64,000 nucleotides of DNA from Trichomonas vaginalis G3. Taxonomy: Eukaryota > Parabasalia > Trichomonadida > Trichomonadidae. The stretch is taken from the NCBI RefSeq assembly GCF_026262505.1, contig NC_067208.1, forward strand, positions 12,719,962-12,783,961, given 5' to 3'. The notes under the pieces were generated by a model that was not told the origin of the DNA, ran no database searches, and was given only the letters and a program-made list of their open reading frames with translations. The position numbers and the translations under genes are program-made. Shown here piece after piece: positions 31,361-45,600 of the stretch (position 1 is the stretch's first letter; each line of letters opens with the position of its first letter).

Positions 31361-34300
31361 CCAGAGAGAAAACCTTTCAACAAAGTATTGTCGACCTTCT
31401 CATAATGTTTTACTTCTTCATCTCTTGGGTTTCTTAATGGAATATCCCCATGTCGAATCAACAGCAATTTAATGTCATTGCAAGTTGGGGGTTTGAAGCG
31501 TTCCTAATATATACAGTTGTTGTATGAACTTTTTCCCAAACTTATAGTTCCTTCCTGGGAACTCACCATCTTCGTTTGAAAATTCCAGTCGGGATATATT
31601 GGACGAACCTCATGTAGTGGCGGCGTTAAGGGTCGACATAGTATATTTTTTCATCTGAGTCGAACTGTGTCACAACCAATCGGACCGAGTTCGTTGAAAT
31701 TCAAGCGAGTCTCTTATCTTCTGAGAAACTTCTCCTGTTATCTCATAAACATCGTCGAAGCAACCTGTTTCATATAAACCTTCTGACCTACAAAAATCTG
31801 ATGCCCTCCCAATACAATTGACGTCGATTGGATGTCTCAATGCGGATTTGTTTATAGCATCTTGAAGTTCTTGCAACCCTCATTGGAAGTTCTTTCTGCG
31901 TCAGGTTTGCCGTATCTGAGACAATCCAACTCCCTTTGGAACTGTGTACTTCTTTTGCTACTTAGAACTTTGTCTGGAACAACTTTGCGTCTTGCCTACA
32001 GTGAAAAGTTTGTTTCGTCTTTTGCGCTACAAAACTTTTTCTGTCAGCTGTCATCTGAAATCGGTTCCAACAACAACCTTTCTCGAAAGAATGTTAAACA
32101 GCTCTGACAATGCTTGCACTTGCCTTTTCCGAACAATGGGTTTGTTTAAGACTGTCTTCAACATGAAGTGGTTGTGGACAATTGCAATCTTCAACCGATG
32201 GTAAATTGAACTCAACAAATAATCGTCATGTGAAGAACCTTTAGCTGTAGGTATTTTGACTCGGATATTGACATTGCCAACGGTGCCAATTTTTGCCAAT
32301 TGACCTGCTGAGGAATGTACCTTGTCTTTCACACATGACTCAAGATACTTCATCTTCTCACTCTGTACTAGACCAAGTTCCTGGAGACATTGTAAGAATT
32401 ACAAGCGTTTCATTGACAATTGTTTCAATTGAATTGTAAATTCCATACCTTGTCAGTCAATGTCAGACTTATTTATGAACGGAAGTATCCAAGCATGTTG
32501 TCTTGACTGACCTTCAGTTAGGTTGGTTACCATTCGAACTTGAACTTGCAATTCCTTCAATTGCATTCAAAATGTCTGGAGTCGGAGTCAACCATTTGCT
32601 TCTCTCTATTGTATCTTGAAAAGCGTCAAGAAGCATTGCGACGCTGCTTGTGACATTGCCATGCGCATAGTTATTATATGACCGTCCAAATCTGGTTATG
32701 TTCAATCTGAGATTGTATCCTTTTCTTATTCCATCTTGAATTGCAGCAAGTATACTCCCATTGAAGCCTTCTTGTTCTTTCTCCGTCAAAGTTTTACTTG
32801 TAAAGGTTAGACCAGATGTTAATTTGACTTTCTTAACTTCACGGCTTATACTTTCATATGCCATATCTTGTTCTTTCCATGGGGAGCATGTTTTTGTCTT
32901 CACCTTTTCCTTTTTTCCTTCTCAAAAGGATGCAATTGTTCGTCATGTTCTCCAGTAGAATCGGACAAAGCCGTCGTGTCCTCAACTTGAGGTTCACTAA
33001 CATCGAAAGGCATGTCCATAAGACGTTCTTCTTTACCTCTCTAGTCTGTTTGGATAATTGGCACGTGTGTTTCCAAATCCATTTTCGTAGGTCAGACCAG
33101 CCAGTTGTCATAGAACTTTTATGGGCTCTTCCCTTCCTATATTTAAAATTCTTTCGAAACTCTCCAATCATATCTTTGAACTCTGCTTTTATTCTAAGAC
33201 TTCTATCCATTCTATATGGGGGCATTTTTTTATAAAAATATAAAAAAAATGTTTTTCTTTACTTTAACATAACCTCCTGCTACCAGAAGTCTTTGACGCC
33301 AACCCATTACCAGCCTAAGAAGTTGAGTTGGTTTATTAGTTGGAAAACTAAACTTTGGTTTTGCGTTTATCTTCCAGTTTGTGCTTTCCCTTCTTCTATC
33401 GGTTTTCGTCACTTTTCGCGTTCAAAAAATCTGACTTTACCTCACTTGCAGGTATGGTTGTGTCGTCAACATCTTCATAAATATCATTATGCCATTTGTT
33501 TTTGTTTTCCTTTTCAACTTTTTGTGTTTGTTGCTAAAGTTAGAATATTATCGACTCTAAGTCAATGAGATGTTCTTATAATGAACTGTTTGGTCGGTGA
33601 AGTAAACTTTTCCATCTGTTGTTCTCGAAAGCTCCTTCAGACTTCAATAAATTTTATTGTAGAGTCTGCTTCTTTTTGAGATACTAGCCGTTTCCATTTC
33701 TATGAAAAGTTGACTTTGTAGTTAAGGGTTTGTATTTCCAGACCTAGGCACTTTCTATTATTGAATTTTTTCTCTTCATCTGTAAGTTCTTTGACAGGTT
33801 TTGACAATGCGTTCTGAACTTTTTGTTTTGTGGTGTCAAATCTACCGTTTCAACTTTCTTCGGTCATTTTCAATTCTCAGTTAAAAATTTTTAGTTGTTT
33901 TGTTTCAACTGGTTGTTTTAAGTTTTTTAAGTCGCGTCTAAAACTTCTGAGTATAGGAAGAAACTTGACAAAACACGTGGTTGGTGTAACTGCTGGAAGC
34001 CGACAAATCCATCTTGAGCCCATTTGTTCTCAATGCCTTGTATTGCTTCTTTCATCTCAGATAAAAAAATTACCTTCCCACTTTGAGGCGGTGAGGTTGG
34101 TTATTGTTTACCCATTGTTGGCATGGTTATATCCTCTTCTTTTTTAAAGAATCTTTCACCTTGGTCCATGTAGGTGCCCTGCTGGGTATAGTATTCATTT
34201 GCTTTGTTATAATAGTTTCCTGCTTGTTCTTTCCTACATTGGTCCATCCATCCTTGAACTTTTCCTCTTGTTCAGGATTGGAATAAGATTGCTGCATTCT

Positions 34301-34696
34301 CGTTGCTACATCCCAACCTTCTGTACAGTTTGTAATAATAGGTTGTGCTTTCTCTTTAAGTTATACCCTAATGTTACTCAAAATCTTCCTTCCAACTCCA
34401 AATACACCTCTGCTAATTGTTCCCACTGCGGGCAAAAATCTGGATGCAAACTCCTGCTAATTGCGCCAAATTAAACCCATTTCTTATAGGATAAAATGAC
34501 GAATCCAACAAGGACCCCTATGTTTCTAAAGCGAAAAGGAAAGCCACCTCATGGTAAAAAATCTTTTAGTTTCAACACCAAAGCTTTGGTTTTATGATAT
34601 TCTTGGAAAACATCCGAGGTTATAGAGAAGATTGCACCACCATACTGGCTAATACTTTGTCCGGTCAAAACACAAGATACTGTAAGCCATACCATT
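31361..34696 (-). mobile_element. Maverick-type fragment between satellite blocks
   Basis: About 3.3 kb of former coding DNA, mostly on the minus strand, flanked by satellite on the left and by an assembly gap plus satellite on the right. One gene begins at 33225 after an AT box (TTTTTATAAAAAAATG), and another start region lies near 34490. Charged and helical segments are visible, but I cannot name any product with confidence. It is heavily broken, probably more than ten times, and the local sequence quality looks poor. It is likely the interior of a Maverick related to element C. Confidence 0.5.
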
Positions 34697-34721
34697 NNNN
34701 NNNNNNNNNNNNNNNNNNNNN
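34697..34721. other. Assembly gap (25 N)
   Basis: A run of 25 undetermined bases joining the Maverick fragment to the second satellite block. The true distance and order across it are unknown. Confidence 0.99.
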
Positions 34722-37700
34722 CTCAGTTATTCAAAAATAATTCATAAGTGCCTTCCTCATTAATCCTGCTGTGTTGTCAAAATGTCATGTTGTCTCATTT
34801 TTTCAGAGAAGTTAATTAACCTGGTGACATGGTGACATGGTGACACCTTCAGTTATTCAAAATAATTCATAATGCCTTCCTCATTAATCTGCTGTGTTGT
34901 CAAAATGTCATGTTGTCTCATTTTTTCAGAGAAGTTAATTAACTGGTGACATGGTACATGGTGACACCTTCAGTTATTCAAAAATAATTCATAAGTCCTT
35001 CCTCTTAATCTGCTGTGTTGTCAAATGTCATGTTGTCTCATTTTTTCAGAGAAGTTAATTAACCTGGTGACATGGTGACATGGTACACTTCAGTTATTCA
35101 AAAATAATTCATAATCCTTCTCATTAATCTCTGTGTTTGTCAAATGTCATGTTGTTCATTTTTTCAGAGAAGTTAATTAACCTGGTGACATTGGTACATG
35201 GTGACACCTTCAGTTATTCAAAAATAATTCATAAGTGCCTTCTCATTATCCTGCTGTGTTGTCAAAATGTCATGTTGTCTCATTTTTTCAGAGAAGTTAA
35301 TTAAGCCTGGTGACATGGTGACATGGTGACACCTTCAGTATTCAAAAATAATTCATAAGTCCTTCCTCATAATCTGCTGTGTTGTCAAAATGTCATGTTG
35401 TCTCATTTTTTCAGAGAAGTTAATTAACCTGGTGACATGGTGACATGGTGACACCTTCAGTTATTCAAAAATAATTCATAAGTGCTTCCTCATTATCCTG
35501 CTGTGTTGTCAAAATGTCATGTTGTCTCATTTTTTCAGAGAAGTTAATTAACCTGGTGACATGGTGACATGGTGACACCTTCAGTTATTCAAAAATAATT
35601 CATAAGTCCTTCCTTCATTATCCTGCTGTGTTGTCAAAATGTCATGTTGTCTCATTTTTTCAAGAGAAGTTAATTAACCTGGTGACATTGGTGACATGTG
35701 ACACCTTCAGTTATTCAAAAATAATTCATAGTGCCTTCTCATTAATCCGTGTGTTGTCAAAATGTCATGTTGTCTCATTTTTTCAGAGAAGTTAATTAAC
35801 CTGGTGACATGGTGACATGGTGACACCTTCAGTTATTCAAAAATAATTCATAAGTGCCTTCCTCATTATCCTGCTGTGTTGTCAAAATGTCATGTTGTCT
35901 CATTTTTTCAGAGAAGTTAATTAACCTGGTGACATGGTACATGGTGACACCTTCAGTTATTCAAAAATAATTCATAAGTGCCTTCTCATTAATCCGCTGT
36001 GTTGTCAAAATGTCATGTTGTCTCATTTTTTCAGAGAAGTTAATTACCTGGTGACATGGTGACATGGTGACACCTTCAGTTATTCAAAAATAATTCATAA
36101 TGCCTTCCTCTTAATCTGCTGTGTTGTCAAAATGTCATGTTGTCTCATTTTTTCAGAGAAGTTAATTACCTGGTGACATGCGTGACACCTTCAGTTATTC
36201 AAAAATAATTCATAATGCCTTCCTCATTAATCCTGCTGTGTTGTCAAAATGTCATGTTGTCTCATTTTTTCAGAGAAGTTAATTAACCTGGTGACATGGT
36301 GACATGGTCACCTTCAGTTATTCAAAAATAATTCATAATGCCTTCCATTATCCGCTGTGTTGTCAAAATGTCATGTTGTCTCATTTTTTCAGAGAAGTTA
36401 ATTAACCTGGTGACATGGTGACATGTGACACCTTCAGTTTTCAAAAATAATTCATAAGTGCCTTCTCATTAATCCTGCTGTGTGTCAAAATGTCATGTTG
36501 TCTCATTTTTCAGAGAAGTTAATTAACCTGGTGACATGTGACATGGTGACACCTTCAGTTATTCAAAAATAATTCATAAGTGCCTTCCTCATAATCCTGC
36601 TGTGTTGTCAAAATGTCATGTTGTCTCATTTTTTCAGAGAAGTTAATTAACCTGGTGACATTGGTGACATGGTGACACCTTCAGTTATTCAAAATAATTC
36701 ATAAGTGCTTCTCATTATCCTGCTGTGTTGTCAAAATGTCATGTTGTCTCATTTTTTCAGAGAAGTTAATTAACCTGGTGACATGGTACATGGTGACACC
36801 TTCAGTATTCAAAATAATTCATAATGCCTTCCTCATTATCTGTGTGTTGTCAAAATGTCATGTTGTCTCATTTTTTCAGAGAAGTTAATTAACCTGGTGA
36901 CATGGTGACATGGTGACACCTTCAGTTATTCAAAAATAATTCATAATGCCTTCCTCATTATCCTGCTGTGTTGTCAAAATGTCATGTTGTCTCATTTTTT
37001 CAGAGAAGTTAATTAACCTGGTGACATGGTGACATGGTGACACCTTCAGTTATTCAAAAATAATTCATAAGTCCTTCCTCATTAATCTGCTGTGTTGTCA
37101 AAATGTCATGTTGTCTCATTTTTTCAGAGAAGTTAATTAACCTGGTGACATGGTGACATGGTGACACCTTCAGTTATTCAAAAATAATTCATAATGCCTT
37201 CCTCATTAATCTGCTGTGTTGTCAAAATGTCATGTGTCTCATTTTTTCAGAGAAGTTAATTAACCTGGTGTGACATGGTGACATGGTGACACCTTCAGTT
37301 ATTCAAATAATTCAAAGTGCCTTCCTCATTAATTCCTGCTGTGTTGTCAAAATGTCATGTTGTCTCATTTTTTCAGAGAAGTTAATTAACCTGGACATGT
37401 GACATGGTAACACCTTCAGTTATTCAAAAATAATTCATAGTCCTTCTCATTAATCCTGCTGTGTTGTCAAAATGTCATGTTGTTCTCATTTTTTCAGAGA
37501 AGTTAATTAACCTTGTGACATATGGTGACATGGTGAACCTTCAGTTATTCAAAAATAATTCATAAGTCCTTCCTCATTATCCTGCTGTGTTGTCAAAATG
37601 TCATGTTGTCTCATTTTTTCAGAGAAGTTAATTAACCTGTGACATGTGGACATGGTGACACCTTCAGTTATTCAAAAATAATTCATAAGTCCTTCCTCAT

Positions 37701-40700
37701 TAATCCTGCTGTGTGTCAAAATGTCATGTTGTCTCATTTTTTCAGAGAAGTTAATTAACCTGGTGACATGGTGACATGGGACACCTTCAGTTTTCAAAAA
37801 TAATTCATAAGTGCCTTCTCTTATCTGCTGTGTTGTCAAAATGTCAGTTGTCTCATTTTTTCAGAGAAGTTAATTAACCTGGTGACATGGTGACATGGTG
37901 ACACCTTCAGTTTTCAAAAAATAATTCATAATCCTTCCTCATTATCGCTGTGTTGTCAAAATGTCATGTTGTCTCATTTTTTCAGAGAAGTTAATTAACG
38001 CTGTGACATGGTGACATGGTGACACCTTCAGTTATTCAAAAATAATTCATAAGTCCTTCCTCATTATCCTGCTGTGTTGTCAAAATGTCATGTTGTCTCA
38101 TTTTTTCAGAGAAGTTAATTAACCTGGTGACATGGTGACATGGTACACCTTCAGTTATTCAAAAATAATTCATAAGTGCCTTCCTCATTAATCTGCTTGT
38201 TGTCAAAATGTCATGTTGTCTCATTTTTTCAGAGAAGTTAATAACCTGGACATGGTGACATGGTGACACCTTCAGTTTTCAAAAATAATTCATAAGTGCC
38301 TTCCTTAATCTGCTGTGTTGTCAAAATGTCATGTTGTCTCATTTTTTCAGAGAAGTTAATTAACCTGGTGACATGGTGACATGGTGACACCTTCAGTTAT
38401 TCAAAAATAATTCATAAGTGCCTTCCTCATTAATCTGCTGTGTTGTCAAAATGTCATGTTGTCTCATTTTTTCAGAGAAGTTAATTAACCTGGTGACATG
38501 GTGACATGGTGACACCTTCAGTTATTCAAAAATAATTCATAAGTGCCTTCCTCATTAATCTGCTGTGTTGTCAAAATGTCATGTTGTCTCATTTTTTCAG
38601 AGAAGTTAATTAACCTGGTGACATGTGACATGGTGACACCTTCAGTTATTCAAAAATAATTCATAAGTGCTTCCTCATTAATTCTGCTGTGTTGTCAAAA
38701 TGTCATGTTGTCTCATTTTTCAGAGAAGTTAATTAACCTGGTGACATGGTGACATGGTGACACCTTCAGTTATTCAAAAATAATTCATAAGTGCCTTCCT
38801 CATTATCCTGCTGTGTTGTCAAAATGTCATGTTGTCTCATTTTTTCAGAGAAGTTAATTACCTGGTGACATGGTGACATGGTGACACTTCAGTTTTCAAA
38901 AATAATTCATAAGTGCTTCCATAATCTCTGTGTTTGTCAAAATGTCATGTTGTCTCATTTTTTCAGAGAAGTTAATTAACCTGGTGAATGGTGACATGGT
39001 GACACCTTCAGTTATTCAAAAATAATTCATAAGTGCTTCCTCATTAATCCTGCTGTGTTGTCAAAATGTCATGTTGTCTCATTTTTCAGAGAAGTTAATA
39101 ACCTGGTGACATGGTGACATGGTACACCTTCAGTTATTCAAAAATAATTCATAATGCCTTCCTCTTATCCTGCTGTGTTGTCAAAATGTCATGTTGTCTC
39201 ATTTTTTCAGAGAAGTTAATTAACCTGTGACATGGTGACATTGGTGACACCTTCAGTTATTCAAAAATAATTCATAATGCCTTCCTCATTATCTGCTGTG
39301 TTGTCAAAATGTCATGTTGTCTCATTTTTTCAGAGAAGTTAATTACCTGGTGACATGGTGACATGGTACACCTTCAGTTCTTCAAAAATAATTCATAAGT
39401 GCTTCCTCATTAATCCTGCTGTGTTGTCAAAATGTCATGTTGTCTCATTTTTTCAGAGAAGTTAATTAACCTGGTACATAGTGACATGGTGACACCTTCA
39501 GTTATTCAAAAATAATTCATAAGTGCCTTCCTCATTAATCTGCTGTGTTGTCAAAATGTCATGTTGTTCTCATTTTTTCAGAGAAGTTAATTACCTGGTG
39601 ACATGGTGACATGGTGACACCTTCAGTTATTCAAAAATAATTCATAAGTGCCTTCCTCATTAATCCTGATGTGTTGTCAAAATGTCATGTTGTCTCATTT
39701 TTTCAGAGAAGTTAATTAACCTGGTGACATGGTACATGTGACACCTTCAGTTATTCAAAAATAATTCATAGTGCCTTCTCATTAATTCCTGCTGTGTTGT
39801 CAAAATGTCATGTTGTCTCATTTTTTCAGAGAAGTTAATTAACCTGGTGACATGGTGACAATGGTACACCTTCAGTTATTCAAAAATAATTCATAATGCC
39901 TTCCTCATTAATCCTGCTGTGTTGTCAAAATGTCATGTTGTCTCATTTTTCAGAGAAGTTAATTAACCTGGTGACATGGTGACATGGTACACCTTCAGTT
40001 ATTCAAAAATAATTCATAAGTGCCTTCTCATTAATCCTGCTGTGTTGTCAAAATGTCATGTTGTCTCATTTTTTCAGAGAAGTTAATTAACCTGGTGACA
40101 TGGTGACATGGTGACACCTTCAGTTATTACAAATAATTCATAAGTGCCTTCCTCATTAATCCTGCTGTGTTGTCAAAATGTCATGTTGTCTCATTTTTTC
40201 AGAGAAGTTAATTATTAACCTGGTGACATGGTGACATGTGACACCTTCAGTTATTCAAAAATAATTCATAATGCCTTCCTATTAATCCTGCTGTGTTGTC
40301 AAAATGTCATGTTGTCTCATTTTTTCAGAGAAGTTAATTACCTGGTGGACATGGTGACATGGGACACCTTCAGTTATTCAAAAATAATTCATAAGTGCCT
40401 TCCTCATTAATCCTGCGTGTTGTCAAAATGTCATGTTGTCTCATTTTTTCAGAGAAGTTAATTAACCTGGTGACATGGTACATGGTGACACCTTCAGTTA
40501 TTCAAAAATAATTCATAAGTGCTCCTCATTAATCCTGCTGTGTTGTCAAAATGTCATGTTGTCTCATTTTTTCAGAGAAGTTAATTAACCTGGTGACATG
40601 GTGACATGGTGACACCTTCAGTTATTCAAAAATAATTCATAAGTGCCTTCCTCTTCAATCCTGCTGTGTTGTCAAAATGTCATGTTGTCTCATTTTTCAG

Positions 40701-43700
40701 AGAAGTTAATTAACCTGTGACATGGTGACATGGTGACACTTCAGTTATTCAAAAATAATTCATAAGTCCTTCCTCATTAATCTGCTGTGTTGTCAAAATG
40801 TCATGTTGTCTCATTTTTTCAGAGAAGTTAATTAACCTGGTGAACATGGTGACACCTTCAGTTTTCAAAAATAATTCATAATGCCTTCCTCATTATCCTG
40901 CTGTGTTGTCAAAATGTCATGTTGTCTCATTTTTCAGAGAAGTTAATAACCTGGTGACATGGTACATGGTGACACCTTCAGTTATTCAAAAATAATTCAT
41001 AATGCCTTCCTCATTAATCCGCTGTGTTGTCAAAATGTCATGTTGTCTCATTTTTTCAGAGAAGTTATATAACCTGGTGACATGGTGACATGGTGACACC
41101 TTCAGTTATTCAAAAATAATTCATAATGCCTTCCTCATTAATCCTGTGTTGTCAAAATGTCATGTTGTCTCATTTTTTCAGAGAAGTTAATTAACCTGGT
41201 GACATGGTGACATGGTGACACCTTCAGTTATTCAAAATAATTCATAGTGCCTTCCTCATTATCTGCATGTTGTCAAAATGTCATGTTGTCTCATTTTTTC
41301 AGAGAAGTTAATTAACCTGTGACATGGTGACATGGTACACCTTCAGTTATTCAAAAATAATTCATAATCTTCCTCTTAATCCTGCTGTGTTGTCAAAATG
41401 TCATGTTGTCTCATTTTTTCAGAGAAGTTAATTAACCTGTGACTGGTGACATGGTGACACCTTCAGTTTTCAAAAATAATTCATAAGTGCCTTCCTCATT
41501 ATCCTGCTGTGTTGTCAAATGTCATGTTGTCTCATTTTTTCAGAGAAGTTAATTAACCTGGTGACATTGGTACATGGTGACACCTTCAGTTATTCAAAAA
41601 TAATTCATAAGTGCCTTCCTCATTAATCTGCTGTGTTGTCAAAATGTCATGTTGTCTCATTTTTTCAGAGAAGTTAATTAACCTGGTGACATTGGTACAT
41701 GTGACACCTTCAGTTATTCAAAAATAATTCATAAGTGCCTTCCTCATTAATCCTGCTGTTTGTCAAAATGTCATGTTGTCTCATTTTTTCAGAGAAGTTA
41801 ATTACCTGGTGACATGGTGACATGGTGACACCTTCAGTTATTTCAAAAATAATTCATAAGTGCCTTCCTCATTAATCCTGCTGTGTTGTCAAAATGTCAT
41901 GTTGTCTCATTTTTCAGAGAGTTAATTAACCTGGTGACATGGTGACATGGTGACACCTTCAGTTATTCAAAAATAATTCATAAAGTGCCTTCCTCATTAA
42001 TCTGCTGTGTTGTCAAAATGTCATGTTGTCTCATTTTTTCAGAGAAGTTAATTAACCTGGTGACATGGTGACATGGTACACCTTCAGTTATTCAAAAATA
42101 ATTCATAATGCCTTCCTCATTAATTCTGCTGTGTTGTCAAAATGTCATGTTGTCTCATTTTTTCAGAGAAGTTAATTAACCTGTGACATGGTGACATGGT
42201 ACACCTTCAGTTTTCAAAAATAATTCATAAGTCCTTCTCATTAATCCTGCTGTGTTGTCAAAATGTCATGTTGTCTCATTTTTTCAGAGAAGTTAATTAA
42301 CCTGGTGACATGGTGGACATGGTGACACCTTCAGTTATTCAAAAATAATTCATAATGCCTTCCATTAATCTGCTGTGTTGTCAAAATGTCATGTTGTCTC
42401 ATTTTTTCAGAGAAGTTAATTACCTGGTGACATGGTGACATGGTGACAACCTTCAGTTATTCAAAAATAATTCATAAAGTGCCTTCCTCATAATCTGCTG
42501 TGTTGTCAAAATGTCATGTTGTCTCATTTTTTCAGAGAAGTTAATTAACCTGGTACATGGTGACATGGTGACACCTTCAGTTATTCAAAAATAATTCATA
42601 AGTGCCTTCTCATTATCCTGCTGTGTTGTCAAAATGTCATGTTGTCTCATTTTTTCAGAGAAGTTAATTAACCTGGTGAACATGGTGACATGGTGACACC
42701 TTCAGTTATTCAAAAATAATTCATAAGTGCCTTCTCATTAATCCTGCTGTGTTGTCAAAATGTCATGTTGTCTCATTTTTTTCAGAGAAGTTAATTAACC
42801 TGGTGACATGGGACATGGACACCTTCAGTTATTTCAAAAATAATTCATAAGTCTTCCTCATTAATCCTGCTGTGTTGTCAAAATGTCATGTTGTCTTCAT
42901 TTTTTCAGAGAAGTTAATTAACCTGGTGACATGGTGACATGGTGAAACCTTCAGTATTCAAAAATAATTCATAAGTGCCTTCCTCATTAATCTGCTGTGT
43001 TGTCAAAATGTCATGTTGTCTCATTTTTTCAGAGAAGTTAATTGACCTGGTGACATTGTGACATGGTGACACCTTCAGTTATTCAAAAATAATTCATAAG
43101 TGCCTTCCTCTTAATCTGCTGTGTTGTCAAAATGTCATGTTGTCTCATTTTTTCAGAGAGAGTTAATTAACCTGGTGACATGGTGACATGGTGACACCTT
43201 CAGTTATTCAAAAATAATTCATAACCTTCCTCATTATCTGCTGTGTTGTCAAATGTCATGTTGTCTCATTTTTTCAGAGAAGTTAATTAACCTGGTGACA
43301 TTGTGACATGGTGACACCTTCAGTTATTCAAAAATAATTCATAAGTCCTTCCTCATTAATCCTGCTGTTGTCAAAATGTCATGTTGTCTCATTTTTTCAG
43401 AGAAGTTAATTAACCTGGTGACATGGTACATGGTGACAACCTTCAGTTTTCAAAAATAATTCATAAGTGCCTTCCTCATTAATCCTGCTGTGTTGTCAAA
43501 ATGTCATGTTGTCTCATTTTTTCAGAGAAGTTAATTTAACCTGGTGACATGGTGACATGGTACACCTTCAGTTTTCAAAAATAATTCATAATGCCTTCCT
43601 CATAATCTGCTGTGTTGTCAAAATGTCATTTGTCTCATTTTTTCAGAGAAGTTAATTAACCTGGTGACATTGGTGACATGGTGACACCTTCAGTTTTCAA

Positions 43701-45600
43701 AAATAATTCATAAGTGCCTTCTCATTATCCTGCTGATGTTGTCAAAATGTCATGTTGTCTCATTTTTTCAGAGAAGTTAATTAACCTGGTGAGCATGGTG
43801 ACATGGTGACACCTTCAGTTATTCAAAAATAATTCATAAGTCCTTCCATTAATCCTGCTGTGTTGTCAAAATGTCATGTTGTCTCATTTTTTCAGAGAAG
43901 TTAATTAACCTGGTGACATGGTGACATGGAACCTTCAGTTATTCAAAAATAATTCATAAGTGCCTTCCTTCATTAATCCTGCTGTGTTGTCAAAATGTCA
44001 TGTTGTCTCATTTTTTCAGAGAAGTTAATTACCTGGTGACATAGGTACATGGTGACACTTCAGTTATTCAAAAATAATTCATAATGCTTCCTCATTATCC
44101 TGCTGTGTTGTCAAAATGTCATGTTGTCTCATTTTTTCAGAGAAGTTAATTAACCTGTGACATGGTGACATGGTGACACCTTCAGTTATTCAAAAATAAT
44201 TCATAAGTCCTTCCTCATTATCTGCTGTGTTGTCAAAATGTCATGTTGTCTCATTTTTTCAGAGAAGTTAATTAACCTGGTGACATGGTGACATGGTGAC
44301 ACCTTCAGTTTTTCAAAAATAATTCATAAGTGCTTCCTCATTATCCTGCTGATGTTGTCAAAATGTCATGTTGTCTCATTTTTCAGAGAAGTTAATTAAC
44401 CTGGTGATGGTGACATGGGTGACACCTTCAGTTATTCAAAAATAATTCATAATGCCTTCCTCATTAATCTGCTGTGTTGTCAAATATTCATGTTGTCTCA
44501 TTTTTCAGAGAAGTTAATTGACCTGGTACATGTGACATGTGACACCTTCAGTTTTCAAAAATAATTCATAAGTCCTTCCTCATTAATCCTGCTGTGTTGT
44601 CAAAATGTCATGTTGTCTCATTTTTTCAGAGAAGTTAATTAACCTGGTGACATGGTGACATGTGACACCTTCAGTATTCAAAATAATTCATAAGTGCCTT
44701 CCTTCATTAATCTGCTGTGTTGTCAAAATGTCATGTTGTCTCATTTTTTCAGAGAAGTTAATTAACCTGGTGACATGTGACATGGTGACACCTTCAGTTA
44801 TTCAAAAATAATTCATAATCCTTCCTCATTAACTGCTGTGTTGTCAAAATGTCATGTTGTCTCATTTTTTCAGAGAAGTTAATTAACCTGGTGACATGGT
44901 GACATGGTGAACACCTTCAGTTATTCAAAAATAATTCATAAGTCTTCTCATTAATCCTGCTGTGTTGTCAAAATGTCATGTTGTCTCATTTTTTCAGAGA
45001 AGTTAATTACCTGGTGACATGGTGACATGTGACACCTTCAGTTATTCAAAAATAATTCATAAGTCTTCCTCATTAATCCTGCTGTGTGTCAAAATGTCAT
45101 GTTGTCTCATTTTTCAGAGAAGTTAATTAACCTGGTGACATGTGACATGTACACCTTCAGTTATTCAAAATAATTCATAAATGCCTTCCTCATTATCCTG
45201 CTGTGTTGTCAAAATGTCATGTTGTCTCATTTTTTCAGAGAAGTTAATAACCTGGTGACATGTGACATGGTGACACCTTCAGTTATTCAAAAATAATTCA
45301 TAAGTGCCTTCCTCATTAATCCTGCTGTGTTGTCAAAATGTCATGTGTCTCATTTTTTCAAGAAGTTAATTAACTGGTGACATGTGACATGGTGACACTT
45401 CAGTTATTTCAAAAATAATTCATAAGTGCCTTCTCATTATCCTGCTGTGTTGTCAAAATGTCATGTGTTGTTCATTTTTTCAGAGAAGTTAATTAACTGG
45501 TGGACATGGTACATGGTGACACCTTCAGTTATTCAAAAAATAATCATGAAGCTGCCTCTCATTAATCCGTCTGTTTGTCAAGTCATGTTGCTCATGTTTT
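34722..45600 (+). repeat. Satellite array 2, about 87 noisy copies
   Basis: Same orientation and same unit as array 1, but most units lack or gain one to four bases, mostly in homopolymers and in the GTGCCTTCCTCATTAATCC segment. The mean unit length is about 124. The pattern looks like uncorrected long-read error more than ageing, since substitutions are rare. The array ends inside an integrase gene remnant near 45600. Confidence 0.92.

Noticed and set aside
31832-32204. Plus-strand open frames in the Maverick fragment
   Set aside because: They lie opposite minus-strand coding-like sequence and lack start boxes, so they are shadows.
40228-40410. An open frame inside the satellite
   Set aside because: It only reflects the length changes of repeat units; it has no start box and simply translates the repeat.
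19404-45600. A CRISPR-like array
   Set aside because: Units are joined head to tail with no unique spacers, and the unit length and internal words match intergenic repeats of element B. It is a satellite.
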